Of a stretch of 64,000 nt of DNA, positions 44,177-53,297 are shown in pieces (positions within the stretch are counted from its first letter, which is position 1; the number at the start of each line of letters is the position of its first letter). A program made the translations under genes and the position numbers. Origin of the DNA: JAEMQF01 sp963850525 (GTDB taxonomy: Bacteria > Pseudomonadota > Gammaproteobacteria > Burkholderiales > Burkholderiaceae_C); NCBI GenBank assembly GCA_963850525.1, contig CAWKLQ010000008.1, positions 620,001 through 684,000 of the forward strand, written 5' to 3'. The notes beneath the pieces are model-generated. The model was not told the origin of the DNA. It did no database searches and saw only the letters and a list, made by a program, of their open reading frames with translations.

Positions 44177-45417
44177 CGCGCCTGGCTCCCCGCGGCGTGC
44201 AAGGGAATGCGAACGCGCACGCGGGTGCCGCCGCCGCTGCGCCCGCCGAACTCGATGTCCCCGCCCAATTTTGCTGCGCGTTGCCGCATGATGTCGATGC
44301 CGTAGTGCGTTTGCCCTGCGCCGCTTGCGCCCGGAGGGACGCCGCCTTGGCCGTCGTCTTCGACGACGACTTCGACGCCGCCGTCGCGCCGCTCGATTGT
44401 CAACCAAGAGCGCTGCGCATGGGCGTGCTTGGCGATGTTGGTCAGCGCCTCCTGGACGATGCGAAACAACTGGGTTTCCTGCTCGCTCGACAAGTCAAGC
44501 CCCGGCGCCCGGTCTTCGAAGGTCAACGCGATTCCCGTCGACCTCTGGAATTCGTCGACGCGGGCGTGCAGCGCGTGCGCCAGTCCCTGCGGGTCGACCG
44601 GCGCGCGGAAGTTCGTCAGCAGCTCGCGCAGCGCGGCGTGGGCGTCGGTGACGGCGCCGCGCACGTCGGCCGAGTAGCGCAGCGCGGCCGCCTCGTCGTG
44701 GTCGACGATCGCGGCGTGCAGCAGCGGCATGCGCAGCTTGACGAACGCCAGGGTCTGCGCGATCGAGTCGTGCACTTCAGCGGCCATGGCCTGGCGCTCG
44801 CCGGCCACTGCGGCGCGCAGCTGGGCTTGTTCGAGGCGCGCGTTGTTCAGCGCCAGGCCGAGCACGCTGCCGATCGAGTCCAGCGCCGCCAGCACCTCCG
44901 GCGCCGGGCCCTGCGCGTGCAGAAAGAACAGGTTGTAGACGCCGAGCACGCGCTCGCGGTGCTTCAATGGCACGGCCAGCATGCGCCGGAAATCGCCGCT
45001 GGCGTGACCGGACACGCCGAGCTGCGGGCAGCCCGACTGACTGTTCGCCCAGGTCAGCACATGCGTCGACGCGGCCGAGCCGCAGGCGCCGCAGTCGCTG
45101 CGCGCCGACCACGCGCCACGCAGCGCAGCGCCTGCCAACCCGACGCTGCTGATCAGATCGAGCTGGTCGCCGGCGTCGGAAATCGCCCGCACTGCGCCGG
45201 CGTCGGCGCCGGCCATGCGCAACAGCGGCACGAGGAAGCGCGCCAGCAACTCCGGGAGTTCGTTCCCGGCGGCCAGGTCGAACGCCAGGTCGCGCAGGAT
45301 GGAGGCCTGGCCGTCGGCGCTCGGGGCCTCGGCGGCTTGGGTCATCGGGGACGGCGGGGGCATCGACAAAGCACTCTCTGGTTTTCCCTGACGCAGGGCC
45401 TGGGTCGGCGCGGCCAT
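44173..45417 (-). CDS. NarX-like cytoplasmic histidine kinase with a GAF domain
   Basis: 414 residues from ATG 45417 (ATG at codons 19 and 25 are alternatives). A GAF domain (about residues 40-200) contains CGACGSAAS and GCPQLG, cysteines suited to metal or redox sensing. The HisKA_3 box is AAEVHDSIAQTLAFVKLRMP and the ATPase ends in HYGIDIMRQRAAKLGG. No membrane segment is visible, so the signal is cytoplasmic. It is 9 bases from the LysR stop on the same strand. Confidence 0.88.
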   Translation of the reverse strand: MAAPTQALRQGKPESALSMPPPSPMTQAAEAPSADGQASILRDLAFDLAAGNELPELLARFLVPLLRMAGADAGAVRAISDAGDQLDLISSVGLAGAALRGAWSARSDCGACGSAASTHVLTWANSQSGCPQLGVSGHASGDFRRMLAVPLKHRERVLGVYNLFFLHAQGPAPEVLAALDSIGSVLGLALNNARLEQAQLRAAVAGERQAMAAEVHDSIAQTLAFVKLRMPLLHAAIVDHDEAAALRYSADVRGAVTDAHAALRELLTNFRAPVDPQGLAHALHARVDEFQRSTGIALTFEDRAPGLDLSSEQETQLFRIVQEALTNIAKHAHAQRSWLTIERRDGGVEVVVEDDGQGGVPPGASGAGQTHYGIDIMRQRAAKLGGDIEFGGRSGGGTRVRVRIPLHAAGSQAR

Positions 45418-45426
45418 CCTACCGCG

Positions 45427-46410
45427 TCAGCGTGCGCGAGGGGAGCCGCGGCGCGCCTCGGTGGGCGCGAGCGCGACGCAGTGGCCGATGAAGTCTTGCG
45501 TCGTGCGGCCCAGCCGCTTGTCGCGCCGCAGCACCAGCGCCAGGCGGCGCCGCGCCACCGGCAGGCGGGTGCGCAGCGCGACCAATTCGCCCCGCGCCAG
45601 CGCTTGCGCGACGGCGTGGCGCGACAGGCAGCCGAGGCCCGCACCCGCGGCCGCCAAGCGCTTGATGGCCTCGGTGCTGCCGAGCTCGAAGCCCACTTTC
45701 AGGCTGCCCAGGTGCTCGATCAGCCAACTGTCGCTCGCCTGGCGCGTTCCCGAACCATGCTCGCGCAGGATCCACGTGGCCTCAGCCAACTGCGCGGTGC
45801 TCACGCGCGCCGCAGCGAGCGGGTGGCTCGGTGCGGCGACGATGATCAGTTCGTCGCTCAGCCAGGGGCGCACCTGCAGGTCGGGGTGCGTCTGCGGCCC
45901 TTCGATGAAACCGACGTCGGCCTCCAAGCCCACCACCGCGGCGATCACCTCGCTGGTGTTGCCGATCGCCAGGCGCACCGCGCTGTTCGGGTGCGAGAGC
46001 CGCCATTTCGCCAGCAGGTCGGGCAGCAGGTACTCGCCTATCGTCAGGCTCGCGGCGACGCGCAACGTCGCCGCGTGTTCGGCGTTGAACAGCCCCTGCA
46101 GCTCGGCCGCGTGGTCGAGCAAGGCGGTCGCGCCGGGCAGCAGCGCGCGGCCGTTCTCGTTGAGCACGAGGCGCCGGCCGACGCGGTCGAACAGCTCGGC
46201 GCCCAGGCCCAGCTCGAGTTCGGCCAGCGCCGCGGAGGCCGCCGACTGCGAGCGCGCCACGCGCCCGGCGGCGACCCGCGTCGAGCCGCTGCGCGCGATC
46301 GCCGCAAAGACTTCGAGCTGGCGCAGCGACAGGCGCAGGCGCTGGTCGAGCTTCTGGTGCGCTTTGGGGGGCGCCTTCGGGTTAACCTGGTGAGCTGTTT
46401 TATCGATCAT
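45427..46410 (-). CDS. LysR-family transcription regulator (ancestral neighbour of sat)
   Basis: 327 residues. Winged HTH is at SLRQLEVFAAIARSGSTRVA ... SAASAALAELE, then a normal effector-binding domain. The N-terminus (MIDKTAHQVNPKAPPKAHQK) extends about 25 residues before the usual LysR start. Its first 22 codons and promoter are repeated with one mismatch in 103 bases in front of sat at 61433. It is now divergent from a decayed sat copy, so it probably once controlled, and may still control, ATP sulfurylase. Confidence 0.88.
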   Translation of the reverse strand: MIDKTAHQVNPKAPPKAHQKLDQRLRLSLRQLEVFAAIARSGSTRVAAGRVARSQSAASAALAELELGLGAELFDRVGRRLVLNENGRALLPGATALLDHAAELQGLFNAEHAATLRVAASLTIGEYLLPDLLAKWRLSHPNSAVRLAIGNTSEVIAAVVGLEADVGFIEGPQTHPDLQVRPWLSDELIIVAAPSHPLAAARVSTAQLAEATWILREHGSGTRQASDSWLIEHLGSLKVGFELGSTEAIKRLAAAGAGLGCLSRHAVAQALARGELVALRTRLPVARRRLALVLRRDKRLGRTTQDFIGHCVALAPTEARRGSPRAR

Positions 46411-46446
46411 CTTGAGTTGAATTCTCCGCTTTTTTCTTTCAGGCGC
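46344..46446. repeat. 103-bp direct repeat, copy 1 (LysR start and divergent promoter)
   Basis: Matches 61307-61409 base for base except one C/T difference and without gaps. It covers the first 22 LysR codons and the divergent promoter, including the GGTTAACC palindrome inside the coding part. Beyond it, similarity to the sat leader continues imperfectly to about 46465. Confidence 0.95.
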
Positions 46447-46465
46447 TGTTTACCATCGCTCTGAT

Positions 46466-46818
46466 CGCGCGGCGACATCATCATGCCGGGCAGCCCGAGG
46501 GGAACCCGGCCGGTCAGATCAAGGGGCTCTCGCAAGGACCTGCGCTACGCGGTCCCGCGCGAGGCCTTGCTGTACGCGCTGGTCCGGCAAAGCCAGGGCT
46601 GCTCGCAAATCACCGTCGGGCGCGACCACGCTGGCGTGGGCAGCTACTACGGCCCGTTCGAGGCGCACGAGATCTTCGGCCGGATCCCGCCAGACACGCT
46701 GCAAACCCAGGCACTGAGGAGCGACATCGCGTTCTGGTGCTCCAAGTGCGGCGGCATGGTGGAATTTCCGCGCGCCCACTACACGGAGTTGCAGGCAAGG
46801 CCGGTCGCCGCGACGTAG
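46466..46818 (+). pseudogene. Decayed copy of ATP sulfurylase (sat)
   Basis: Three separated pieces of sat remain: 46466-46492 (GGCGACATCATCATG, matching 61557-61583), about 46493-46537 (matching 61885-61929, now out of frame), and 46538-46790 (EALLYALVRQSQGCSQITVG... AFWCSKCGGM, matching the 3' third). The active-site region with the HxxH motif is deleted and the C-terminal zinc-type region is cut after CSKCGGM. An open frame of 111 codons runs through it, but it cannot be functional ATP sulfurylase. Confidence 0.85.
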
Positions 46819-46829
46819 TATGCGTCGCC

Positions 46830-48116
46830 ATGCCACTACAGAGATCCTTTTGGCGCTGGATCGCGGGCGCGATCGCACTGGGCATCGCGGCGGTGGGGCT
46901 GCATCTGGGTTGGTCGTCATCGCCGCGTTGGTCGCCCGCCGAGCTTGCGCCGCAAACCGGCAGCGCAGCATCGGACGCCATGTCCGGTTTCCTCGAGCGC
47001 CACTGGCCCGATCCGCTGCCACCCCAGGGCGAGCCCCCGGCCGGATTCTCGGCACTCGAAGCCTCGCTCGGCCCGGATGCATGCGGGCAGTGCCACACCA
47101 TGCAGTACGCGGACTGGAAGGCGAGCCTGCACAGCCAGACGATGGGGCCGGGCATTGCCTGGCAGCTCCACGTGATGAGCCAGCAAGGCGCGAACGGCTG
47201 CATGCGCTGCCACGCGCCCCTGGCGGAGCAGAAGGCGTTGAGCGCCATCGAACATCGGTGGAAGAACGCCCCGGCCGCACCTCCTCCAGCGCATGTTCCG
47301 CCCGACCTGCATCGCCAGGGCCTGGTCTGTGCGGCGTGTCATGTGCGGCGCCATGTGCGGGTCGGACCGCCCAGGCGTGACGCGGCGCCGCCCCCGGGCA
47401 CCGCGGTCCCGCACGCAGGATTCACGGCGGACAGCGGATTCCAGGACAGCCGCTTCTGCGCCGTGTGCCATCAGTTTCCAGCCGGCGGGGCAAGACTGAA
47501 CGGCAAGCTCATCGAAAACACCTACGAAGAATGGAAAGCCAGCGCGGCCGCGCAATCCGGGCAGACCTGCCAGTCGTGCCACATGCCCGATCGACGTCAC
47601 CAGTGGCGCGGCATTCACGACGCGGACATGGTCCGGCAGGGGTTGCGCGTGTCGCTGGATGTTCTGCCGGGCGCCGCTGGGCAATTTCGAGCCCAGGCCG
47701 AACTCGCCAATGTCGGCGCCGGGCACCACCTTCCCACCTATCTCATCCCGGAAATCGTCGCCACGCTCGAGTTGTTGAGTCCCGGTGGCAGCGTCGTGGC
47801 GGAACTCGGGCGGCATGTGGTCGGGCGAAAAGCCAATCTTGAACTCACTGAGGAGTTGGCCGATACCCGGCTCGCTTCGGGAGAACGCGTCTCCTTCTCA
47901 GGGCAAATTCCTGCTCCCACGACGAGTGGCTGGACGGTCGAGTTGCGCGTCGTCGTGCATCCGGGAAAACACTACGAGAAGTTGTTCCGCGGCGTGCTCG
48001 GGCGGCGCGAACCGCTGCCTGACGAAGCCGCTCGGCTGTTGCGCCTGGCGTTGGCGCGAACCGAAGGCAGCAGCTATGAGCTGTATCGCGTGCGCAAAGC
48101 GGTGGCCGCGCGCTAG
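46830..48116 (+). CDS. Membrane-anchored pentahaem cytochrome c
   Basis: 428 residues from ATG 46830. An N-terminal membrane segment (about residues 9-28) is uncleaved or a signal. Five haem motifs follow: CGQCH, CMRCH, CAACH, CAVCH and CQSCH, with additional histidines. The C-terminal 150 residues form a beta-sandwich-like domain without haem (FRAQAELANVGAGHHLPTYL). This resembles the cytochrome c-554/multihaem family. It heads the cytochrome-porin cluster. Confidence 0.8.
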   Translation: MPLQRSFWRWIAGAIALGIAAVGLHLGWSSSPRWSPAELAPQTGSAASDAMSGFLERHWPDPLPPQGEPPAGFSALEASLGPDACGQCHTMQYADWKASLHSQTMGPGIAWQLHVMSQQGANGCMRCHAPLAEQKALSAIEHRWKNAPAAPPPAHVPPDLHRQGLVCAACHVRRHVRVGPPRRDAAPPPGTAVPHAGFTADSGFQDSRFCAVCHQFPAGGARLNGKLIENTYEEWKASAAAQSGQTCQSCHMPDRRHQWRGIHDADMVRQGLRVSLDVLPGAAGQFRAQAELANVGAGHHLPTYLIPEIVATLELLSPGGSVVAELGRHVVGRKANLELTEELADTRLASGERVSFSGQIPAPTTSGWTVELRVVVHPGKHYEKLFRGVLGRREPLPDEAARLLRLALARTEGSSYELYRVRKAVAAR

Positions 48117-48308
48117 CCGGTGCGCCGATTGCAGATTGCATCGTCGTCAGGCTGGATTGCGATAGTGCAACGGCGCCAGCGACGTTGCGCTCGGGGTTGC
48201 GCGGTGAACGCGTCGCCGACGCTCGCGGCACGCATTGTGCTTATACCGGAGCGCGGGGAATGTGTGCGCATCGATACCTTCGGATCGCGTTTCACCGTGA
48301 ACGGGACC

Positions 48309-48584
48309 ATGAGCCGGCATATGCAGCGCCAACAAGTTCGAATCTTGCTGTCCTTGGGCCTGAGCTTCGCCGCAGCGCACTGCATTGCGGCAGAAGCCGA
48401 TGTTGCCCCCGGGAAACGCGTCGATTCGCCGGTCGCCGGCGCCGCGGCCGCAGGCAATCCTCCAATCATGAAGCCGCGCCTTCGGTTCCGTGGTGCGGAT
48501 GGCACGTGCGCATGCACCTGCGCCTCCGGAGGAACGTCGGAGGCGGAGATCCAGAAGGCGCAGGAGGCGCGGGAAGGCCGATAG
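48309..48584 (+). CDS. Small exported Cys-containing protein (91 aa)
   Basis: From ATG 48309: a signal peptide (cleavage near CIAAEA, residue 28), then a short mature protein that ends in a CACTCASGG cluster. No clear ribosome site precedes the ATG. It may bind a metal or haem-free cluster at the surface. It lies between two cytochrome genes. Function unknown. Confidence 0.45.
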   Translation: MSRHMQRQQVRILLSLGLSFAAAHCIAAEADVAPGKRVDSPVAGAAAAGNPPIMKPRLRFRGADGTCACTCASGGTSEAEIQKAQEAREGR

Positions 48585-48684
48585 CCGAATCAAACCGCGG
48601 CGATGGCGAAGCGATCGGGGATTGTTCAGGTTCAGTTGTCGCGGCATTGATGTCACCAATAACAGGCAAAACGAGGAGACGCTG

Positions 48685-49218
48685 ATGAACCAAGAGAAGG
48701 GCCCGCGCCAAGCTGGCCGGAAACTTATCCGCAAGTTTTTCAAGGGCACCGTCGTCCTGTCCGCGGCTTGGCTGCTTGTCGTCGCCGCGACCACGATCGG
48801 CAAATTGTCGAACCCGGTCGGAGTGGCGCTGCCGGAAGCGCCCGCTGCCAGGCCGGACTGGGGCAGCGAAGCGCTCAGCGTCGCGCGTGAGCAGGCCTTC
48901 GAGCTTGCCCCCTTCGCCGTCGCCAACGCCTGCGGCATCGGGGCCTCGTCGTGCTTCAAATGTCATAACGGGACACGCGCCGCGGCGCCGAAGACGGACA
49001 GGAAGGCGGCTCCCTGGCACCCCGATCACAAAACCGTCAACGACTCCTGCGTCGGTTGCCATGGCGGCAACGCGCGGCTGATCAAGAAGGAAATCGCGCA
49101 TACGAATCTGGTCAAGGACCCGAGGGCCAAGGCCGAGCAGTGCAGCATCTGCCACAAGTCGGGCGATTCGGCGACGCTGCTGAAGTCGTATCAAGTCGTC
49201 GCCGCGGGAGGGAAATAG
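48685..49218 (+). CDS. Membrane-anchored trihaem cytochrome c
   Basis: 177 residues from ATG 48685 with GAGGAG before it. A single hydrophobic segment (about residues 22-42) anchors it; three haem motifs follow (CFKCH, CVGCH, CSICH). It is immediately followed by the porin gene (2-base gap) and probably hands electrons across the periplasm. Confidence 0.8.
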   Translation: MNQEKGPRQAGRKLIRKFFKGTVVLSAAWLLVVAATTIGKLSNPVGVALPEAPAARPDWGSEALSVAREQAFELAPFAVANACGIGASSCFKCHNGTRAAAPKTDRKAAPWHPDHKTVNDSCVGCHGGNARLIKKEIAHTNLVKDPRAKAEQCSICHKSGDSATLLKSYQVVAAGGK

Positions 49219-49220
49219 CC

Positions 49221-50426
49221 ATGAAGACCTCTGCGAGACACACCTCGATGGCATTGTCCGGAACCGCGCGCCGCCTGGCGCTGTGCAGCGTGTTCACGAT
49301 CGCCGCTGGCGCCGCGCCCAGCGCCGTCGCGGGCCCGACGATTCCGTTCGGCGACGAGGGCTACGTCACCGTCAGCTACGCGTTTCAGCTCTGGGCGCGC
49401 GCGCAGAGCTTTACCTCGTCGACCGACAACGGCAGTTCCTACGACACCTACTTCCGGCGCAACCGCCTGCTGTTCGCCGGGCAGGCCACCGACCTCATCG
49501 GCTTCTACGTCCAGCTCGAGTCGGGTAACGACGACAAGGGCGGCAACGCCGACAAGTCGATCTTCTATCGCGACTCCTACATCACGGCCGACTTCAGCGA
49601 CGGTCTGCGCGTCATTGCCGGCCGCTTCAAGAATACATTCAGCCGGGAGAATCTCGAAGCATGTCTGGAGCCGCTGAGCATCGACCGCTCCGAGGTCATG
49701 GCCTATGCGCCCTTCGGCGCCCAGGGCGGCAGCCGCGACACCGGCATCGCCGTCTGGGGCAATTTGGCGGACGCGGCGGTGCAGTACCGGGTGATGCTTG
49801 CCGACGGCAGGCAGGGCGACGAGGTTCCGAAGAAGTCGCCGCGCCTGACCACCCGGGTGCACGTCTCGCTGCTCGATCCGGAAGCCGATTACGGATACCG
49901 TGGCTCCTATCTCAGCACGAAAAAAGTGCTGACCTTCGGCGCAGCCTACGACTTCCAGGCCGATGTGGCGTACGCCAACTTCCCGGCGCGCACCGACCTG
50001 AAGGACTACACGGCGTGGACCGCGGATGGGTTCTTCGAGTACCCGACGAGCAGCGGAACCTACACCCTGTCGGGCGCCTACTTCAAGTACAACACTGGCA
50101 AGGCGATCAATCAGAGCCCGGATCCGCTGCTTCCCGTCACGAGCGAGTTGAAGGCGGCTTACCTGAAGGGCGCGTATCTGTTCCCTGGGAAAGTGGGCCT
50201 GGGCAGACTCCAGCCCTACTTCCGCTACGAGAAGTCGGTCTACGGCCTGACCAGCGGATATTTCAATCAGCAATGGCGCGGCGTGGGCGTCAACTTCTAC
50301 CAAAACGGGCAGAACCTCAGACTGAGCCTGGAGCACGCCAACGTCAAGTTCGACACGCAGCATCCGAGCAACGCCGCGTTGCAGGACTACAACCACACGA
50401 CGCTTGCGCTGCAGTTCATTTTCTGA
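49221..50426 (+). CDS. Porin-like outer-membrane beta-barrel of the cytochrome cluster
   Basis: 401 residues, signal peptide (cleavage near AVAGP, about residue 38). About sixteen or more amphipathic strands are visible, with the phosphate-selective-porin-like start (RNRLLFAGQATDLIGFYVQL) and a C-terminal LALQFIF. One cysteine (LEACLEPLS). Encoded directly after a trihaem cytochrome, it may insulate an electron conduit or import a substrate such as an oxyanion. Confidence 0.7.
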   Translation: MKTSARHTSMALSGTARRLALCSVFTIAAGAAPSAVAGPTIPFGDEGYVTVSYAFQLWARAQSFTSSTDNGSSYDTYFRRNRLLFAGQATDLIGFYVQLESGNDDKGGNADKSIFYRDSYITADFSDGLRVIAGRFKNTFSRENLEACLEPLSIDRSEVMAYAPFGAQGGSRDTGIAVWGNLADAAVQYRVMLADGRQGDEVPKKSPRLTTRVHVSLLDPEADYGYRGSYLSTKKVLTFGAAYDFQADVAYANFPARTDLKDYTAWTADGFFEYPTSSGTYTLSGAYFKYNTGKAINQSPDPLLPVTSELKAAYLKGAYLFPGKVGLGRLQPYFRYEKSVYGLTSGYFNQQWRGVGVNFYQNGQNLRLSLEHANVKFDTQHPSNAALQDYNHTTLALQFIF

Positions 50427-50439
50427 CCGGAGAAGCACC

Positions 50440-52485
50440 ATGAACGACGCCACCTCCCACATTCACGCGTTGCGCCACACCGCGGGTGCATGCGCCGGCG
50501 CTTTCGCCGCCGCGCTGGCGCTATCGGCTTGCGGGGGCAGCGAGAGCAGCGGCAACCTGAAGTTAAATGGTGCGGCCACGGCACCCGCCACGACGGTCAA
50601 CACACCGGCTCTGTTCGTCTTCTTCGATTCCGACGCCGACGGCACCGGGGACAGCATTGCGCGGATCGACCTCGACAGCGACGCCGTGATGAAGACCGCC
50701 GTGACCGGCGTGTCGGGCTCGGGCGGGACGCACAAGCAGGCGTTCTACGAAGGCCCGATATGGGTCGGAGCGGGGGCGCTGGTGTGGGGCATCGACCCGA
50801 CGACGCTGGAGGTTCTGTCGCGCCCGAACAGTCCGTCGATTCAGGGCAACCGTGAAGGAACGATCGGGTCGGCGCTCGTCAACAGCACGGCCATCGGGGA
50901 CGGCCGGGCCGTCGCGCTGAGCCTCGCCCGAAGTGCCCTGGCCGAGCAGACGCTCTCGGCGCAGGCGCAGAGCGAAAAAGCGAGATTGAGGAGCTTCTTC
51001 GACCGGACCAGCCTGACCTACGAAGAGGCCAGCACGGTCGACATCTGCGCGGTGCGCAGCTCGCGCAGCGGCATCAACAGCAAGGTGTCGGACCGCGTGT
51101 TCGCCCAGGCCATCGCGGTGGCGAGTCCGTTCCACAACATGGGCTACAGCCCGGTGGGCATCGAGCCTGCGCCCGACGGCAAGCTGACGATGTTCGCGGT
51201 GCGCCAGGGAGACCATTCGTTTTTCCTCGACACCGACCCCAATTCCGCGACCTTCGGTCTGCCCGTGCGCTTCGTCTACCCGCGCCTGGGCATCGTCAAG
51301 GACCAAAACAACAGCGTCGTCAAGACCTTCGCGGGCGTGTACACGCCCGCAGCAGGCGGGACGGCTCCGGGCAAGCTCAACTACAACCGCGTCGCCGCGG
51401 GTACGTCGGAGGTCGACAAGAACACCTACTCCGAGCCCTGCGACTCGACGGCACTGACGAACGCGAAGGGCGAGACCTGGTCCTGGTGGCCCGACGTGAA
51501 CGGCGACACCATCACCGGCGTGAACATGGGAACGATCAATACCGCCGACCCGCAGGTGGTGCAGATGCGCGTCCCGGTGATCACGCGCAGCACAGCGCCG
51601 ATTGCCGCGGGCGGGGCTGGTTCGGCCGCCCTTGGCGCCGGCACCTACCGGCAGCGCACCGGCCCGTGGATGGCGTCGCTGCTCAATCGCAACGTCGGCA
51701 ATGAGTTCCTCTTCACCGTGGAGAACGAGGGCGACAACAGCGAGAGCATCTGGGACGTGACCAACCCGGCGAACGTGTTTGAGGTTCAGCGCATCGTCAC
51801 CAACCTGAAGAACGCCCTCACCACGGACATCGGCACCGCATCGTTCGTCAAGGGCAACACCTACGCGGTCACGGTCAGCTTCGTCTCGACCGGGGGCGTG
51901 TCGACCGACGTGAGCTATCGATACGTCTCGCTCGCCGCCGACGACCTGTCGGGCGTCAGCGCGGACGTGACTCGCGCCTACCTGCAAAAGGTCACCGCGA
52001 CGGACCCGGGGCCGAATTTCATCCTCAACGGCCTGAACGGCCGCGCCGGCACCAGCGAAGCGAACATCGCGCGGCTCGAAGGCAGCGGCACCAAGACCCT
52101 GCAGTTCAGCGACGAAGTCTGGTTGCTCACGGGCACCGGGTTCGGCGCGATCGACGGATTCCAGATCCTGGACCTGAAAGGGCTGGGCGCACCTTTCGTG
52201 ATCAAAGAGACGATCGCATTGCCGAGCGCGTTCACCGGAAGCCACTCGCCCAACGGCAAGAAGTTCTACCAGTTGCGAAGCAACAAGGTCGACGTTATCG
52301 ATACGCAGACGCGCAAGCTCGTCAACGTCATATCGTTGCCTGGAACGGCGACCGGGTTTGCCTTTGCCAGCTACAAGGCTACGCCCACGGCCACAACTAC
52401 CGGCAGCACCGGTAGCACCGCAGAGGGTGGGGGCAGCACAGGCGGCGGTGGCGGCTGCATTCCCAATCCTTGCGGCGGCTGCTAG
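50440..52485 (+). CDS. Large lipoprotein of the cytochrome cluster with Cys/Gly-rich tail
   Basis: 681 residues from ATG 50440. Lipobox ALALSACGG gives a lipidated Cys near residue 29. The body is beta-rich (possibly a propeller: VEVLSRP-, IWDVTNPANVFEVQRIVTNL- and FQILDLKGLGAPFVIKETIA-type blades) and the C-terminus is a Gly/Ser/Thr linker ending CIPNPCGGC. I know no named family. Position after the porin suggests an outer-surface or periplasmic partner of the conduit. Confidence 0.6.
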   Translation: MNDATSHIHALRHTAGACAGAFAAALALSACGGSESSGNLKLNGAATAPATTVNTPALFVFFDSDADGTGDSIARIDLDSDAVMKTAVTGVSGSGGTHKQAFYEGPIWVGAGALVWGIDPTTLEVLSRPNSPSIQGNREGTIGSALVNSTAIGDGRAVALSLARSALAEQTLSAQAQSEKARLRSFFDRTSLTYEEASTVDICAVRSSRSGINSKVSDRVFAQAIAVASPFHNMGYSPVGIEPAPDGKLTMFAVRQGDHSFFLDTDPNSATFGLPVRFVYPRLGIVKDQNNSVVKTFAGVYTPAAGGTAPGKLNYNRVAAGTSEVDKNTYSEPCDSTALTNAKGETWSWWPDVNGDTITGVNMGTINTADPQVVQMRVPVITRSTAPIAAGGAGSAALGAGTYRQRTGPWMASLLNRNVGNEFLFTVENEGDNSESIWDVTNPANVFEVQRIVTNLKNALTTDIGTASFVKGNTYAVTVSFVSTGGVSTDVSYRYVSLAADDLSGVSADVTRAYLQKVTATDPGPNFILNGLNGRAGTSEANIARLEGSGTKTLQFSDEVWLLTGTGFGAIDGFQILDLKGLGAPFVIKETIALPSAFTGSHSPNGKKFYQLRSNKVDVIDTQTRKLVNVISLPGTATGFAFASYKATPTATTTGSTGSTAEGGGSTGGGGGCIPNPCGGC

Positions 52486-52565
52486 GGGCGCATCGCCGAG
52501 GTCACGTCCAGCAGACGTTCAATCGCCAATTCGGTAGCCGGGAATTCTTTCGATCTGGAGGCATC

Positions 52566-53297
52566 ATGCAACACGATTACAAGGCCATGGCAGCGGCATT
52601 GACCGACTTGCTGTCACTGAGCTCGCCGCCTCTGGCGATCACGTTCACGCAGGAGGAGCCGGCAGGAGTGGCGCGTTACGTGGGCGCCATGCCTGAGCCG
52701 GCCGCCGACGGGCGCACCGGCAAGGTCGCCGCCGGATGCGTGTTCTGGATGAAGGCCGCGCAGCAGACCTTCTCCACATGCGCCGAGGACCACGCCAACT
52801 GCAGCGTCGGCAGCCTGACGCATGGCTTCATACCGCTCGACGTCGCCGCGTCGCGCGATGACGTGAAGGCGATGGTGAGCGTCAACTGGGTCACGCCGGA
52901 GATGTTTCCCGGCATCCCGGTGGTGAAGCAGCGCCCGCAGTGCGTTGTCTATGGCCCGCTCGCCGATACACCGATCGACCCGGACGTGGTGTTTCTGCGG
53001 CTCATCGGAAAACAGGCCATGTCCTTGCACGACGCGATGCCCGACATCCGCCTGGAGGGCAAGCCGCAATGCCACATCATCCCGATCGCCAAAGAGCACG
53101 GTCAGGTGGCGCTGAGCGTCGGCTGCATGGCGAGCCGCACCCGCACCGGCATGTCGAACACCGAGATGACCTGTGCGATTCCCGTGACCAAGCTCGACGA
53201 GGTGATCGTGAAGCTCGGTTCGAGCAACGCGGCCGACAAGGCGATAGCCGCCTACGCCGCGCAGGACGCGCGACGATTCGCCCAACGCGCCTCCTGA
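52566..53297 (+). CDS. DUF169 family protein
   Basis: 243 residues from ATG 52566. Conserved DUF169 features are visible: SSPPLAITFT near the start, GCVFWMKAAQQTFSTCAEDH then NCSVGSLTHG (three cysteines and a His), and a C-terminal GCMASRTRTGM. Members are suspected metal-, haem- or cofactor-binding proteins with no established activity. No signal peptide, so cytoplasmic. Confidence 0.75.
   Translation: MQHDYKAMAAALTDLLSLSSPPLAITFTQEEPAGVARYVGAMPEPAADGRTGKVAAGCVFWMKAAQQTFSTCAEDHANCSVGSLTHGFIPLDVAASRDDVKAMVSVNWVTPEMFPGIPVVKQRPQCVVYGPLADTPIDPDVVFLRLIGKQAMSLHDAMPDIRLEGKPQCHIIPIAKEHGQVALSVGCMASRTRTGMSNTEMTCAIPVTKLDEVIVKLGSSNAADKAIAAYAAQDARRFAQRAS

Noticed and set aside
46483..46818. The 111-codon open frame as a functional small sat-like protein
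   Set aside because: It lacks the HxxH ATP site, contains an out-of-frame middle segment and is cut at the C-terminal metal region; a remnant explains it better.
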